Assembly: GCA_008931825.1 (NCBI GenBank)
Contig: QXVZ01017372.1
Span: forward strand, 1-36,630
Direction of reading: 5' to 3'
From: Phallusia fumigata
Taxonomy: Eukaryota > Chordata > Ascidiacea > Phlebobranchia > Ascidiidae
DNA: 36,630 bases
How positions within the stretch are numbered: the first letter of the stretch is position 1; every line of letters begins with the position of its first letter. This document shows, piece after piece, positions 23,178-36,630 of this stretch. The translations under genes were made by a program, and so were the position numbers. The notes below the pieces were generated by a model. The model was not told the DNA's origin and made no database searches. It saw nothing but the letters and a program-made list of their open reading frames with translations.

Positions 23178-23183
23178 AATAAA
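23178..23183 (+). terminator. CHGN-like gene poly(A) signal
   Basis: AATAAA 203 nt after the CHGN-like stop codon. An earlier ATTAAA starts only 4 nt after the stop (22979). Confidence 0.45.
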
Positions 23184-23402
23184 AATGTCAGGAAAGTGGC
23201 TAATTTGAAAAGAAATTCTATAAGTTGCCAGAAATGAGGTACTTATCATTTTGATAAACAACGCGACATCCGATACGCGACATTTTCTTCTTTAGCGACT
23301 TGTTTACAAAATGCACAAACGCGGAACTCACGTTTTAGGTTTCTGCATATGGCGTAATGTGGCTTCCCCCTATACAAGACAAAATACTAATTAGGAAACA
23401 AC
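23184..23402 (+). promoter_or_regulatory. GTF2H1 upstream region
   Basis: About 220 bp between the preceding poly(A) signal and the GTF2H1 ATG, with CpG-rich strings near 23265-23350. An AATTAG acceptor-like site ends 9 bp before the ATG. No TATA box at a useful distance is evident. Confidence 0.35.
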
Positions 23403-26400
23403 ATGGCCGCTACAGAGCAAGTTCAACTAATGGCCAACCAGGTACGGTACAGAAAACGGGACGGTACGCTATATTTGATGGGCGAAAGAGTTGCTTGGTG
23501 TCCTGAAGGGCGGGACCACTTTGACGTTACTGTTATGTATGCAGATATAAAATGTAAGTATATTTGTATGTGTAAGTATCATTTTTACATTTGTTTATTA
23601 ACCAGTTTTTGTTGAAAAAAGGCCAGAAAGTGAGTCCAGAAGGAAAGGCCAAAATCCAATTGCAGATTATTCTTTTGAAGGGTGATTCTTTCGTCTTTCA
23701 CTTTTCACACTCTGTAAGTTGTAAGTTTGGTCATGTAAACAGTCTCTTTGAAATAATCAATTTCTGAAACACAAGTTGCATACTTTGCGTTTTTTAATGA
23801 ACATATAGGACACTGCAATCGCCAAAAGCACCCGTGAAAGAGTTAAAAACCTTTTGGCCCAAATGTTACCAAAGTTCAGAAGAAAAATTGATCGAGAACT
23901 TGAAGAAAAAAATCGGTAAGTATTATGGACAGTTTTGAAACACCTAAATATCATTTTTGTGCTTACTGTTTCGCATGACTTGAATAAATGGTAGAAACTA
24001 GTGGACAACAACATTTTCTTGCTCATTACTGCATTCTATATAGGCTTCTGCAGACAAATCCAGAGCTTTTTCAAACATATAAAGACCTGGTTGTGAGTGG
24101 TATCATTACTGCTGAAGAATTCTGGAACTCCCATTCATCTGTAGGAAAATGCTGGTGTGCTGAAATAATAATAAGACTGAAAAATCTGTTGTTACCTTAT
24201 TTAGAAATTGTCTAGTGAAGTTGGTTCTATGCAAAAAGTTGGAGTCTCTGCTGCTTTTCTTGCTGATCTGCGACCGCAAACAGATGGCTGTAATGGGCTA
24301 CGATACAATTTGACTGCAGACACAATACAGTCAATATTCTCCACTTACCCTGCAGGTAAGCTGCCAATGTCTATTTTACTGGGAACCTCGCATTTAAATC
24401 AAACAAAAAACTATTTGACATGAATTTGTTTTTCGCAAAATGTAGGATAAGCCATGATTTCATGGCAGTAACAGTTTTTATTGTGTTGGGCAATTTTTTT
24501 CAGCATATTAAGTTAACTTGCTTTAATTTAAAGTGAAACGGAAGTATTTGGACAAAGTGCCAGACAAACTTACTGAGAAAGAGTTTTGGGAAATGTTTTT
24601 CCAATCTCACTACTTCCATAGAGACCGACTGAACCAAGGGAACAGCAGCAAAGACATTTTTTCAGACTGCATCAAAAAAGATGACCAAGGTAAAAATTGA
24701 ACAAGCAAGAGATGTGCTGGCTTTAAGAAAAATTGCAACAAAGCTTTAAGAAGATATTTTTTGGCCCGCAGACCTATTGGCCCTTTTACAAATTGGTGTG
24801 AAGGACTCGTTTAATGATTTGACATATTTGGAAGATGAGGACAGCACTAAAGCTGAGGTTAGTGTCACCGAAATAAATTACAACCTTGTTGTGAGTGAAG
24901 TATGTGAACAGATTTTGTGTACACCTTATATTTGCCTGCATACTGTCACACATTGAAACAGGGATAGGCAAATATAGGAACTAACAGGCTAATGGCCCCA
25001 GCTTCAAGTCCTAGGCAAACTGGCAAGAGAAAAGTTAATTGGGTTTATGTACTAATCTGTGATAGCATCTGGCGGGCTAAAAAAGGCTTTGCTGGCCAGA
25101 TATTATTCAAAACCCAGGGTGTGCAAACAACTATTTACATATTTTTTGTAGGGATACGGAACACAGACAGACCGTTCATCCAAAGGCAAGCCATCCAGCA
25201 CACAGCTTATCAACAAGAATATCATCAAACGATTCAATCACCAGAGTGCCATGGTATTGTCAAGTAGTAACAAGTACGCCTTTGCTTTAGAGGTGACTGG
25301 TAAAGCTGTTCCCCCGTGGGAAGTTGTTTAATTCTCTCGTTTTGTTTTTAGATTGGCAGATCAATCAAGTGGAGACAATGGCACAGTTGTGGATGGAGAA
25401 CCGACCAATAAAAAGGTTGGTACCAGGCTACAATACAGATTTATAAAAAAGTTGAAACACATGCATAGTTAGCTTTTAGTCCAATGAACCCAAGCATAAA
25501 CTGGCTCTAACCCATTTGAAAAACAGACCCAAATATATTTTTAACACCACAATAAAATATACTGTGTACAATTTAAAGGCCAGATTGAAAGAAAGTGTGC
25601 AATATGATGATTTGGAAACTGATAATGTCCAAAGTGAAGTCTCTCTAAACTTACATCGTTCAGAGAGGTAAGAACACTGCTACCAAAACGCATGCTTTGT
25701 ATCAGGCCCATAAAACATATAATTGCATTCGCAGGTATAGCCACGGCCCAACCATAGTAAACCAAGTGCATCGGGAACTAAATGGTCAAAGAGTCCATGA
25801 AGGAATGCATATCATATCCAACCAATGCAGAAAATATGTTCCAAGGCTGTCACATGTATGTTTCCACTTTTATTACTGCGTAATATCTAGGGCCAGATAG
25901 CAATGACTAAGGGTGTAAGTATAAATGTCAAAACAAATTGTGTCCGCCAGCAAAAAATAGCGAATATTATATTGTCCAACTCTTTAACATTTGGCTCCGA
26001 TCTATTGATGTTGAACCGTAGCTGCTTGCTTTTTGGCCTCTAATCTTCCTAAAACATTATTTTAGGTAATCGACCCCAGCCAGGCCTCAACAGCACTGGC
26101 AGACCTGTCACCTGACAGCAGTAGAAATCACCTCACAGAATCACAACCCAATGCCATCCAGCACTTACTCTCACCAGCGCACCAAGAGGCATTGAAACAA
26201 CTCTATCTCTCGGCCACAGAGCTGGCAAGGCACTTCTGGTCATGTTTTCCTGCCACCACACCATTTCTTCAGGAAAAGGTTGGTCACGTACTGTGTTGTG
26301 TTAAATGTGGCTGATTTTAAGACTGTCGAGTAGATTAAGCAACATCATTCCTGGTTGTGAAGTCTCAATAAGTCTTTAAATGGTGTCAAAATGTCCCTCG

Positions 26401-26789
26401 AAGAGATGAAAAAACATAAACATTAGTTTTTAAAATATAAAATTTGGTCTTGTGTCAGGCATCAAGTGTTAACAATAGGCCCATTCCAAGTACAACCTTT
26501 ACCATCAAATATTGCATGTATTCGATCATGTGTTTGTTGCAGGTGACAAGAATGGGCAAAAGTATTGAGAATTTCCATCAAACTCGGGTGAGGGCTTACC
26601 AGGAAGATCTGAGACGTAACATGGTCCACGCAAATGTATGCACAGTCTGTGATTGTGATTTTACAAGAAAACTATTGACCTCAAAACATTTTTTTTCGGT
26701 TGTAGGTCACCGAACACTTGGAAGACATGTTCAGTGCAATATATGCAAAGTTCAACAGCTGGCAATCTAAGAAAGGTGGACGAAAATGA
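23403..26789 (+). CDS. GTF2H1: General transcription factor IIH subunit 1 (p62)
   Basis: Fourteen exons join in phase: 23403-23553, 23622-23713, 23809-23915, 24044-24140, 24205-24355, 24534-24689, 24772-24857, 25152-25273, 25352-25415, 25579-25667, 25735-25855, 26066-26278, 26543-26635, 26706-26789; 541 residues (human 548). p62 is a core TFIIH subunit in RNA polymerase II initiation and nucleotide excision repair. The N terminus is a PH domain with [33 protein letters not shown] and FHFSH. Two BSD domains follow, recognisable by [16 protein letters not shown] (129-144) and [20 protein letters not shown] (from about 212). Between them lies [20 protein letters not shown], nearly invariant in animals. 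Later landmarks are [19 protein letters not shown] and [20 protein letters not shown]. Several introns are short (67 and 70 nt). It converges on RUVBL2 with 194 bp between stops. Confidence 0.96.
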
Positions 26790-26831
26790 CACCTGTCATG
26801 AACCTGTGGGCATTGAAACTCTGCGCTAGGA

Positions 26832-26864
26832 AATAAACTGCCAAAACTTTCTTTTCCTAATAAA
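26832..26864 (+). terminator. GTF2H1 poly(A) signals
   Basis: Two AATAAA hexamers, 26832-26837 and 26859-26864, lie 43 and 70 nt after the GTF2H1 stop codon. The rest of the 194-bp convergent spacer holds no canonical AATAAA for RUVBL2 on the opposite strand. Confidence 0.6.
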
Positions 26865-26983
26865 ACGAGCTTGTAAAAAAGTACAAAACCATGTTTCACT
26901 GGAATTTAAAGCTACAATGGTTTAAACAAGCAACGTAGATGAACCAGTCAGATACAGAGAGCAGTCAAACGAGGAGGTTGTTA

Positions 26984-30885
<3,902 letters not shown>

Positions 30886-31545
30886 TTCAACGTCAAATTT
30901 CAAGAAAAGCCACGACAATTAATAAAATTATCTCAGGCAAAAGTTTTCAAAAATCAAATCAACTGACAAAATCGGAATTTCGCTCTCATGTGTTGCCGCT
31001 CGCTACTTTCACAACTATTCGTGTGAAATAAAAAATAAATTCCATTTTGCCGACAAGTTTTGTTTTATAATGTGTAACCATTTAACAAATATCAGCCGCA
31101 ATGTTTTTCCTAGAATATGTACGTATATACTACGACACAACTTGCAGATTAAAACAGGTGTTTTTTATCGTAAATCGTCTACATTACAGCATTTAAGTTT
31201 TAATTGTCCACCTTGCTCTCAGACTTCAAAATTTACATATTCTCTCGACAAGCCTTTCTGCAGCAATCACAAACAAACTTGAAACATAAAGGCCGTTTAT
31301 TCTCAAGACAAATGCTTCGAAACATGGCCACAGGACTGGAACAGTACGAAACAGATCAAATGCACAGTCGGTTTGCTACAGGACACACACCAATTAAAAG
31401 AAACTACCACAAACATAAACAACATCGTCTGACTACAGTGAGGAAACTTTAAAAAATTCCACAGTAATGTAATTAAAAAAATTTTCTCGCAAGGGAATTG
31501 AATGAAGGAATTTTAGAAGTAAAAGCACCAAGTTCTTGGAGAATG
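30886..31545. other. RUVBL2 upstream / CCDC74 downstream
   Basis: About 660 bp between the RUVBL2 start codon and the CCDC74 stop codon, both genes on the minus strand. The stretch must hold the RUVBL2 promoter and the CCDC74 3' untranslated region. Forward frames here (31070-31452) are chance: their translations are low in recognisable structure and they run antisense to the expected untranslated region. Confidence 0.45.
31296..31301 (-). terminator. CCDC74 poly(A) signal candidate
   Basis: AATAAA on the minus strand, 244 nt beyond the CCDC74 stop codon; the first canonical hexamer I see downstream of that gene. Confidence 0.4.
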
Positions 31546-34500
31546 TTACAAGTTATGTGGGCCATCTTTTCTTGTTCTTGACTTCTGTACAGCCTGTTGT
31601 CTTTTTCGTCGATCAGCAATGTTTGTGTTCATGCTGTGTTTGAGGGCAGGAAGGGCAACTCGGTCAGTTGAAGACATACTTAATCTATAAAACGGAAAAT
31701 TGATATGAGTATCAACTGTACTTGTTTACAACAATTGAAATGGTTTCCACTTTTAACTTTTTTCTACTTTTTAGAAAACGAAAGCATATTACTGTGCAGA
31801 ATTGTGCTTTGGAAGATTCTGCTTCAGAGAAACTTTGGGCAATCTCATCACCTCCTCAGACCTAAAACAAACAAATAAAAAATTTACTAACACCACCTAG
31901 ACCTGACTAAGAATTTCGGGCCGATTTGACTTGTCTGTTTTATTTTCGTTTTAGGCAGGTAACAGAACGCCTGTATCAGTTTGTTTTAAGCCTGCCATCA
32001 TGACTTCCATTTAGGGTTTGTGTACAAGGTAATATATGTGAAAAAATCAATAAAATATTAACAGTTTTAGGGATGGGTAGAGCCAAGCCAAACCTGTTTA
32101 TCCTGACTACAAATGCTTGGTAATTAAGCTAAAAGACCTAAGTCATAAACAAAAATCATCAAATGCTACAAATTAGAAACACTTTAGTTTTAAGAAAAAA
32201 CACATGGTAAATAATCTATTGTTATGTCATACATGTGTGACATCATATAAACACTAGATGCTCAGTGCCTAGCCAAAGTCAGACATGACATTTGTAGTTT
32301 TGGACCATCCCTAGTATATAGCGTACATTATATAAGCAAGCAAACTTACCTTGTTTCAGTGACATTCGATTTTGTTGAATATCTGTTTGCATGTTTCTGG
32401 TAATGAAGAAGTTCCTTCAGGTCAGATTTCAACACGGAATTTTCTTCTCTTTGTCTGGCACTTAGCTAAAACAGGAACATAAACACTTAAGTACAATCTG
32501 AGCATCTGTAACGATTTTAAAATACTTCTCTACAGACATCCTATGGTGCTGAGGCAATAGTTTTAAATGTAAAGGTGAAGGCAGAATGATAAACTACTGC
32601 GCATACACCGGTGTAACTTTACCTCAGTTAACATTGACCCACCAATTTTTTTAAGGACACCTCATAAAGTCCTAACAATGTAAACTCCAGCTTAATTATT
32701 GTGCAGTTGTGACGCATTTTTACCAAACCAAAAAAATCTCCTAATGTCAATGACTTTCAGAGCATGTCAAATTTGGGTAAGAACAGTAAAACAAATCAAG
32801 ACCTTGTACAGCTTACCCCATGAAGGTATTTGATGATGACCTCACATTCTGGCAGGGAAGGTGAGCGTGGATCATCTCCAGGGCTTTCCTGTACCTAAAA
32901 GAAAAATTATACATTTTGGCTATAAATGATTACATCTATCATTTAAAAAACACACATGTCGTCTGTGCAGGCTTTAATGTTAGTGGTTTTGAGTTCAACT
33001 CAACTTCAATCACTTTTATCATGAGAACACAAAGCAATAAAAGGCTAAATTTAAGTCATGTTTCCCACTTAAAAACATAGCCTTGGTTTTGTTGAACTAC
33101 AAGGCAGTTCAAATCTTCCAGGAAAACTTTACCTGACTTTTCTCTTGTCACAGTATAATTTTTTACATTGAATAAACAAATTGCGTGGGTCAGCTACTAC
33201 TTGACTTACTCTCAGAGGGTCAAGTGATAGACCTAAAGGTAAAATTGGTTCCGTAGCAATGGGCTCAAAGTATGAAGAATCCTGCTCAAGTGAGCTGTTT
33301 CCACTTGACCCGGTATCATCAACACTTTCAGTTACCCAACGGAGAGAGTTTTCATCATCAATCAATGAGCTCGATGAATTTTTACCGATTGTGCCAGATG
33401 TTTTCCGAGACTTGCCACTGTAAATTTAATCAAATTGCACAAAAAGAAAAATTATATCTTTATTGTTGATATTTTTTTTTCCAAAGCATTATGCTGAATA
33501 AAGTTTTCTACTGTTTTTAAAAGCACGAACAACATAATATTTAAATATATGACCCTAAAACATGACACAACTTCAATGTCTACATAATATAATGTATGCT
33601 AAGATAAATTTCATAGAACTGTAGCGCCTGCGGCTGTTTGTAAGCAACATCCAAATTTTGTTACGAACACCAATGTATTGACAACTATTGCGACGTAAAT
33701 TTAACCTTGAAATCAGATTCAACCAATTATCATTCCATAATTTTCTGGAAAAAAGATTGTACACAAACCTTTGGCCCTTTCCCCTGAGGGCTTGTTGCAG
33801 CATTGCATTCCTTCCCTGGGCATGTTTAAGGGCTTGCTGCAAGTCCTTTACTTCCTCCTGTAGGATTATGCTTTGCAGCTCACCGCCTGTGTTATATACT
33901 TTACAATTTTGTCTTTGAAAGCCTGATGGTTTTACAAGCAAGCAACACATATTTCTAGAATGACAGGATTAGGCTCATTCAAGTGTACTTGTAGGTTAAT
34001 GGGTCTACAGTTAAAGAATGGGTTGTCAAAGCAACACACAGTCACAATTGTACTTGAATTCACTTCAGATTAACTAAGATTAGCTTCAAGAGAAACTAAA
34101 TACAGAATGCAACAATTCATTTCATACAAAATGAAAAGAATAAGAAGTGTTGCGTACACATCCCAAAACAACACCACAACCATGAAACTAAGGTTAATTT
34201 TTGACCAAACTGTTCTACAGTGCATGGGAAGCTTGTTGGCAGACACCTACCACTTTTATCTGTGCCAGAAGAAATGTGCCGTAAGTGGCCATCTTTAGAA
34301 TCTGTTAAGTTAAGTGGGTATATTTTACACGTGCTTTTTAGGTTTAAACAAGTAATCAAAAATTAAGAGAAAAATATTGATTAGCTAACGAATCACTTAC
34401 AAAACTTATAAAAGATAAAAATAAAGAGTTTTATTCACTACAGATAGAAGTTTGGCCTGCAGTAACATACCTTGTACTGGATTCTTTTTGTTCATAACAA

Positions 34501-34995
34501 ACTTGAATTGAAGGTCTATTACAATAAACACAATTTTAGTCTGGTGTGACAGTCAAAAATATATACATTCCAATACCAATGCTGTATTGTGTACAACATA
34601 CAAAAACACGAAAGAGGGACTGTTAAAATGTATAATATGCAAGAGCCTTTAGTATAATCATGCTGAAATAACTTACCTTTGTTTTCTTGCTTCAACCGAT
34701 CGATTTCCTCATGCAACTTAGTCAGTGTATTAGCATGCTGCTGCTGAAGGAACTTGATGCTCTTGTTGTAATAAACAAGTCGCTTTTGTTCTGAAGGAGT
34801 CAGGTTGTCAAGTATTTGCATGTCAGTTGCCATTTGTATTCCGTCCCCATTCTGTTGGTGGACAGCCACCCCAGCAGGTGGAAGGGTCTGCAGTCGATCT
34901 CTGAGGAATGGTTTCGGGTAACGAGAACGGTCAAGTGTCGACACACGTGACCAAGAAGGCAAGTTGCCCAGTGGGGGTAGAGCACTGGATGACAT
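31546..34995 (-). CDS. CCDC74: Coiled-coil domain-containing protein 74 homologue
   Basis: Nine minus-strand exons join in phase: 34995-34677, 34515-34471, 34301-34251, 33886-33769, 33417-33210, 32894-32817, 32465-32350, 31861-31793, 31684-31546; 380 residues (human CCDC74A about 378). Recognition rests on the N-terminal coiled coil with NKSIKFLQQQHANTLTKLHE and KQENKDLQFKFVMN (about 77-115), the PECEVIIKYLHG segment followed by a second coiled coil, and the C-terminal RVALPALKHS...ADRRKRQQAVQKSR, the CCDC92/74 family layout. A third helical stretch, KDLQQALKHAQGRNAMLQQA, lies in exon 4. The middle is Ser- and Asp-rich and probably disordered. Vertebrate CCDC74A/B act at spindle and ciliary microtubules; a similar role here is inferred. 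The gene is single-copy in this window. Start: first Met of exon 1, MSSSALPPLG, 10 nt after an acceptor-like CTAAGCAG. Confidence 0.88.
32068..32313. mobile_element. hAT-like element candidate in CCDC74 intron 7
   Basis: TAGGGATGG (32068-32076) and CCATCCCTA (32305-32313) form perfect 9-bp inverted ends around 228 bp of non-coding sequence; ends of the type AGGGATGG are common in hAT families. I see no 8-bp target-site duplication. It lies wholly within the intron 31862-32349. Confidence 0.35.
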
Positions 34996-35496
34996 CAGTG
35001 TTCACTGCTTAGGTCTCCATTGACATCTCAATGGGTTGTCAACAAGGTATCATACCATTTTTGCAAAGCAACACTCTATACAGGTCTGGAAATTGATATT
35101 GCAAATTTGCAAACAGCTACTTTATATTGGGTTCAAAATAACAGCCTGTGTTTGCCATATCTACAGCAGGATACAGCTTTGGCTGTTTTAAGGTCATGTG
35201 TGATCTCACTTTGAACAAACCTATTTAGCTTTCACTCTGTCTGAAGATGTTGCAGCATTTATGCCTTGTTTTTGTTTCCAGTTTAAACATGTAGAGCAGG
35301 AGGTCTACTATAATTCATATTATGTGATGCTTCTCTTACTGTTTTAATGGAGAGGCTGACAATTAACAGTAAAGTGGATTGTTGTATTATTTAGTGATTT
35401 ATGCTCGTTGCATCTCACATGCAGCACACATTGGACAACAGATGGTGAAATTCTACACCAATAACGCTATGCAAAAATATTGCTTTGGCCACTTAC

Positions 35497-35582
35497 CTTG
35501 TCGCATTACCTCAAGTTTAAAAACGTGTTTTTTTAAGAACTAGACACAAAATAGGCATTACAATTTCCTAATAATCCGCCAT
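35497..35582 (-). other. possible 5' untranslated exon of CCDC74
   Basis: On the minus strand a strong donor, ACAAG|GTAAGT, ends at 35497. It could splice to the acceptor-like CTAAGCAG just before the CCDC74 ATG. The proposed exon contains AGCATGGCGGAT, which is YY1-like and holds an ATG followed three codons later by TAG, a tiny upstream frame. The 5' end is unknown. Confidence 0.3.
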
Positions 35583-36053
35583 GCTTAAAATCTAAGACAA
35601 TGTTAACACACGCTCTACCAAACATTACTAATGAACATTTATATACTAAACGTACGTATGTCTGGTGGCAGGGTTACAAAATACAGTATGTAAGGTAGAA
35701 AGCAACACAAAAGTAAAACTAGACGCTGCGTAGAAATGTTAAACAGCAAAACATGAATTCACAACTTTCGCTGCCGGAAGTAGTCATGGAAATAAAGAGA
35801 CGCACAGTACCTCATGAAGCGATGTGATTTTAATTTTACTTCGTTTTTACGTTGGGGTCAAAGACCAAATTAATAGTTACAGGAAAAAATGTCTCATAAC
35901 AGGGGTAAAAAAATATGTCTGTGGCCTACAACATTCAACTAATAATTAAGAATCAGTACATTACATTGGGTGAAACAAAACTCCTGGCTGCCCTGACCAA
36001 CGTAGAACGCCTGCTTAATTTTCATTCACGTTGTAGCATCAAGGAGGGCAGTG

Positions 36054-36149
36054 AGGTACGGTATGTTGGTACAGTACGGTACGCAACGAAAATCATCAAA
36101 AGGTACGTTACGCCTTTCGCGACGAGGTACGTACAATTCGATACGTTCC
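36054..36149. repeat. GTACG-rich cluster
   Basis: Within about 95 bp, GTACG or close variants (GGTACGG, GTACGC, GGTACGTTACG, GGTACGTAC, GATACG) recur at least seven times. The arrangement is irregular, so it is not a clean tandem repeat. It may be the worn end of a transposon or a binding-site cluster. Confidence 0.4.
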
Positions 36150-36630
36150 TACTCCCATCCTTACTTAGCAAACGTTTCGCATCCAAATGACAAAAACTCG
36201 CTATCGACGTTTCTGCCCCGGTTGCAGTGGGTCATAAATATCTTGGAAACCTCTCTGTCCGCGTACGTGACGGAAGTAGACAAACGCTATATTTTTTACA
36301 GCCTATAAAATAAAACAGCCGAAGCTCAAACAAGTCGTTAATGAGTGAAAAGCTTTTATCTACCTATTGCCTATAGTCGATTGGTTTGGTAAGCAATTAC
36401 GTTTGCTTAATTGTCACTGATTTATTAAGTGGTTGTGTATCGTTGTGTATTTTATAATTATGTTCTTTTTATATTTTTACGTTTGTAACATCCGCAGCGG
36501 CATAATCTAACGCTTGCGACACTTTAGCACTTCTTTTAAGTTATCCGATTGTCTACTTTCTAAAAACATCACGCCCAACACGTCGCCGTCATAAAAACCT
36601 TTTTCCTTCTAATAATCATTTCCTTTGTGG

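Larger units (their letters stand above)
34996..36630. other. CCDC74 upstream region, no gene seen
   Basis: No homologous coding frame is visible. The forward frames at 35915-36308 look like chance and overlap a CpG-rich GTACG-repeating stretch. A CCGGAAGT ETS-type site lies at 35774-35781, a plausible element of a housekeeping promoter. CpG density rises after about 35.6 kb. Confidence 0.45.

Noticed and set aside
24991..25020. TTCAAGTCC string resembling a tRNA B box in a GTF2H1 intron
   Set aside because: No A box at the right distance upstream and no cloverleaf pairing.
31070..31452. Forward frames between RUVBL2 and CCDC74
   Set aside because: Antisense to the probable CCDC74 3' untranslated region, no homology, no splice partners.
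35915..36308. Two overlapping forward frames of 85 to 91 codons
   Set aside because: The translations are largely products of the repeated GTACG motif (many Tyr, Val, Arg, Thr) and do not resemble a protein family.

Overview
This is animal nuclear DNA. Every confident gene is split into small exons with GT-AG introns of about 54 to 700 bp, and most encode conserved nuclear or ciliary proteins. The high gene density, the A+T-rich gene block and the heterozygous-looking assembly all fit a tunicate such as Ciona. That placement is inferred; the sequence itself shows only a compact, intron-rich animal genome. Seven single N characters mark assembly joins. Five of them sit exactly between two near-identical copies of the flanking DNA, which looks like contig ends or alleles that failed to merge rather than true tandem duplication.

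Layout. Positions 1 to about 11,550 are CpG-rich, carry no gene I can support, and hold four of the five N-centred duplications, a tRNA-like SINE relic and two perfect CRE palindromes. From about 11.6 to 35.5 kb the DNA is mostly A+T-rich, CpG-poor and gene-dense. Seven genes follow: a SPAG8-like microtubule protein (+, 12317-14729); ELP4 (-, 15070-17373); DDX49 (+, 17686-21166); a divergent CHGN-family glycosyltransferase-like gene cut by a gap (+, from about 21.9 kb to 22975); GTF2H1 (+, 23403-26789); RUVBL2 (-, 26984-30885); and a CCDC74 homologue (-, 31546-34995). The right end, 35.5-36.6 kb, is CpG-richer again with no recognisable gene. Three transposon relics lie in introns: a 190-bp inverted-repeat element in the SPAG8-like gene and hAT-like elements in DDX49 and CCDC74. 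A weaker hAT-like trace lies in another SPAG8-like intron.

How the genes relate. ELP4 (Elongator), GTF2H1 (TFIIH) and RUVBL2 (INO80, TIP60 and related complexes) all act in or around RNA polymerase II transcription, and DDX49 acts in ribosomal RNA processing. ELP4 and DDX49 start head to head across 312 bp and may share a promoter. GTF2H1 and RUVBL2 converge with 194 bp between stop codons. The SPAG8-like and CCDC74 genes belong to cilium or spindle microtubule families. These are unrelated housekeeping neighbours, not an operon-like system.

Points worth attention: a one-base frameshift inside a nearly invariant part of RUVBL2 exon 7; a glycosyltransferase-fold protein lacking its metal-binding and catalytic motifs; the N-centred duplications; and the CpG domain structure. 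I found no clearly new biological system.
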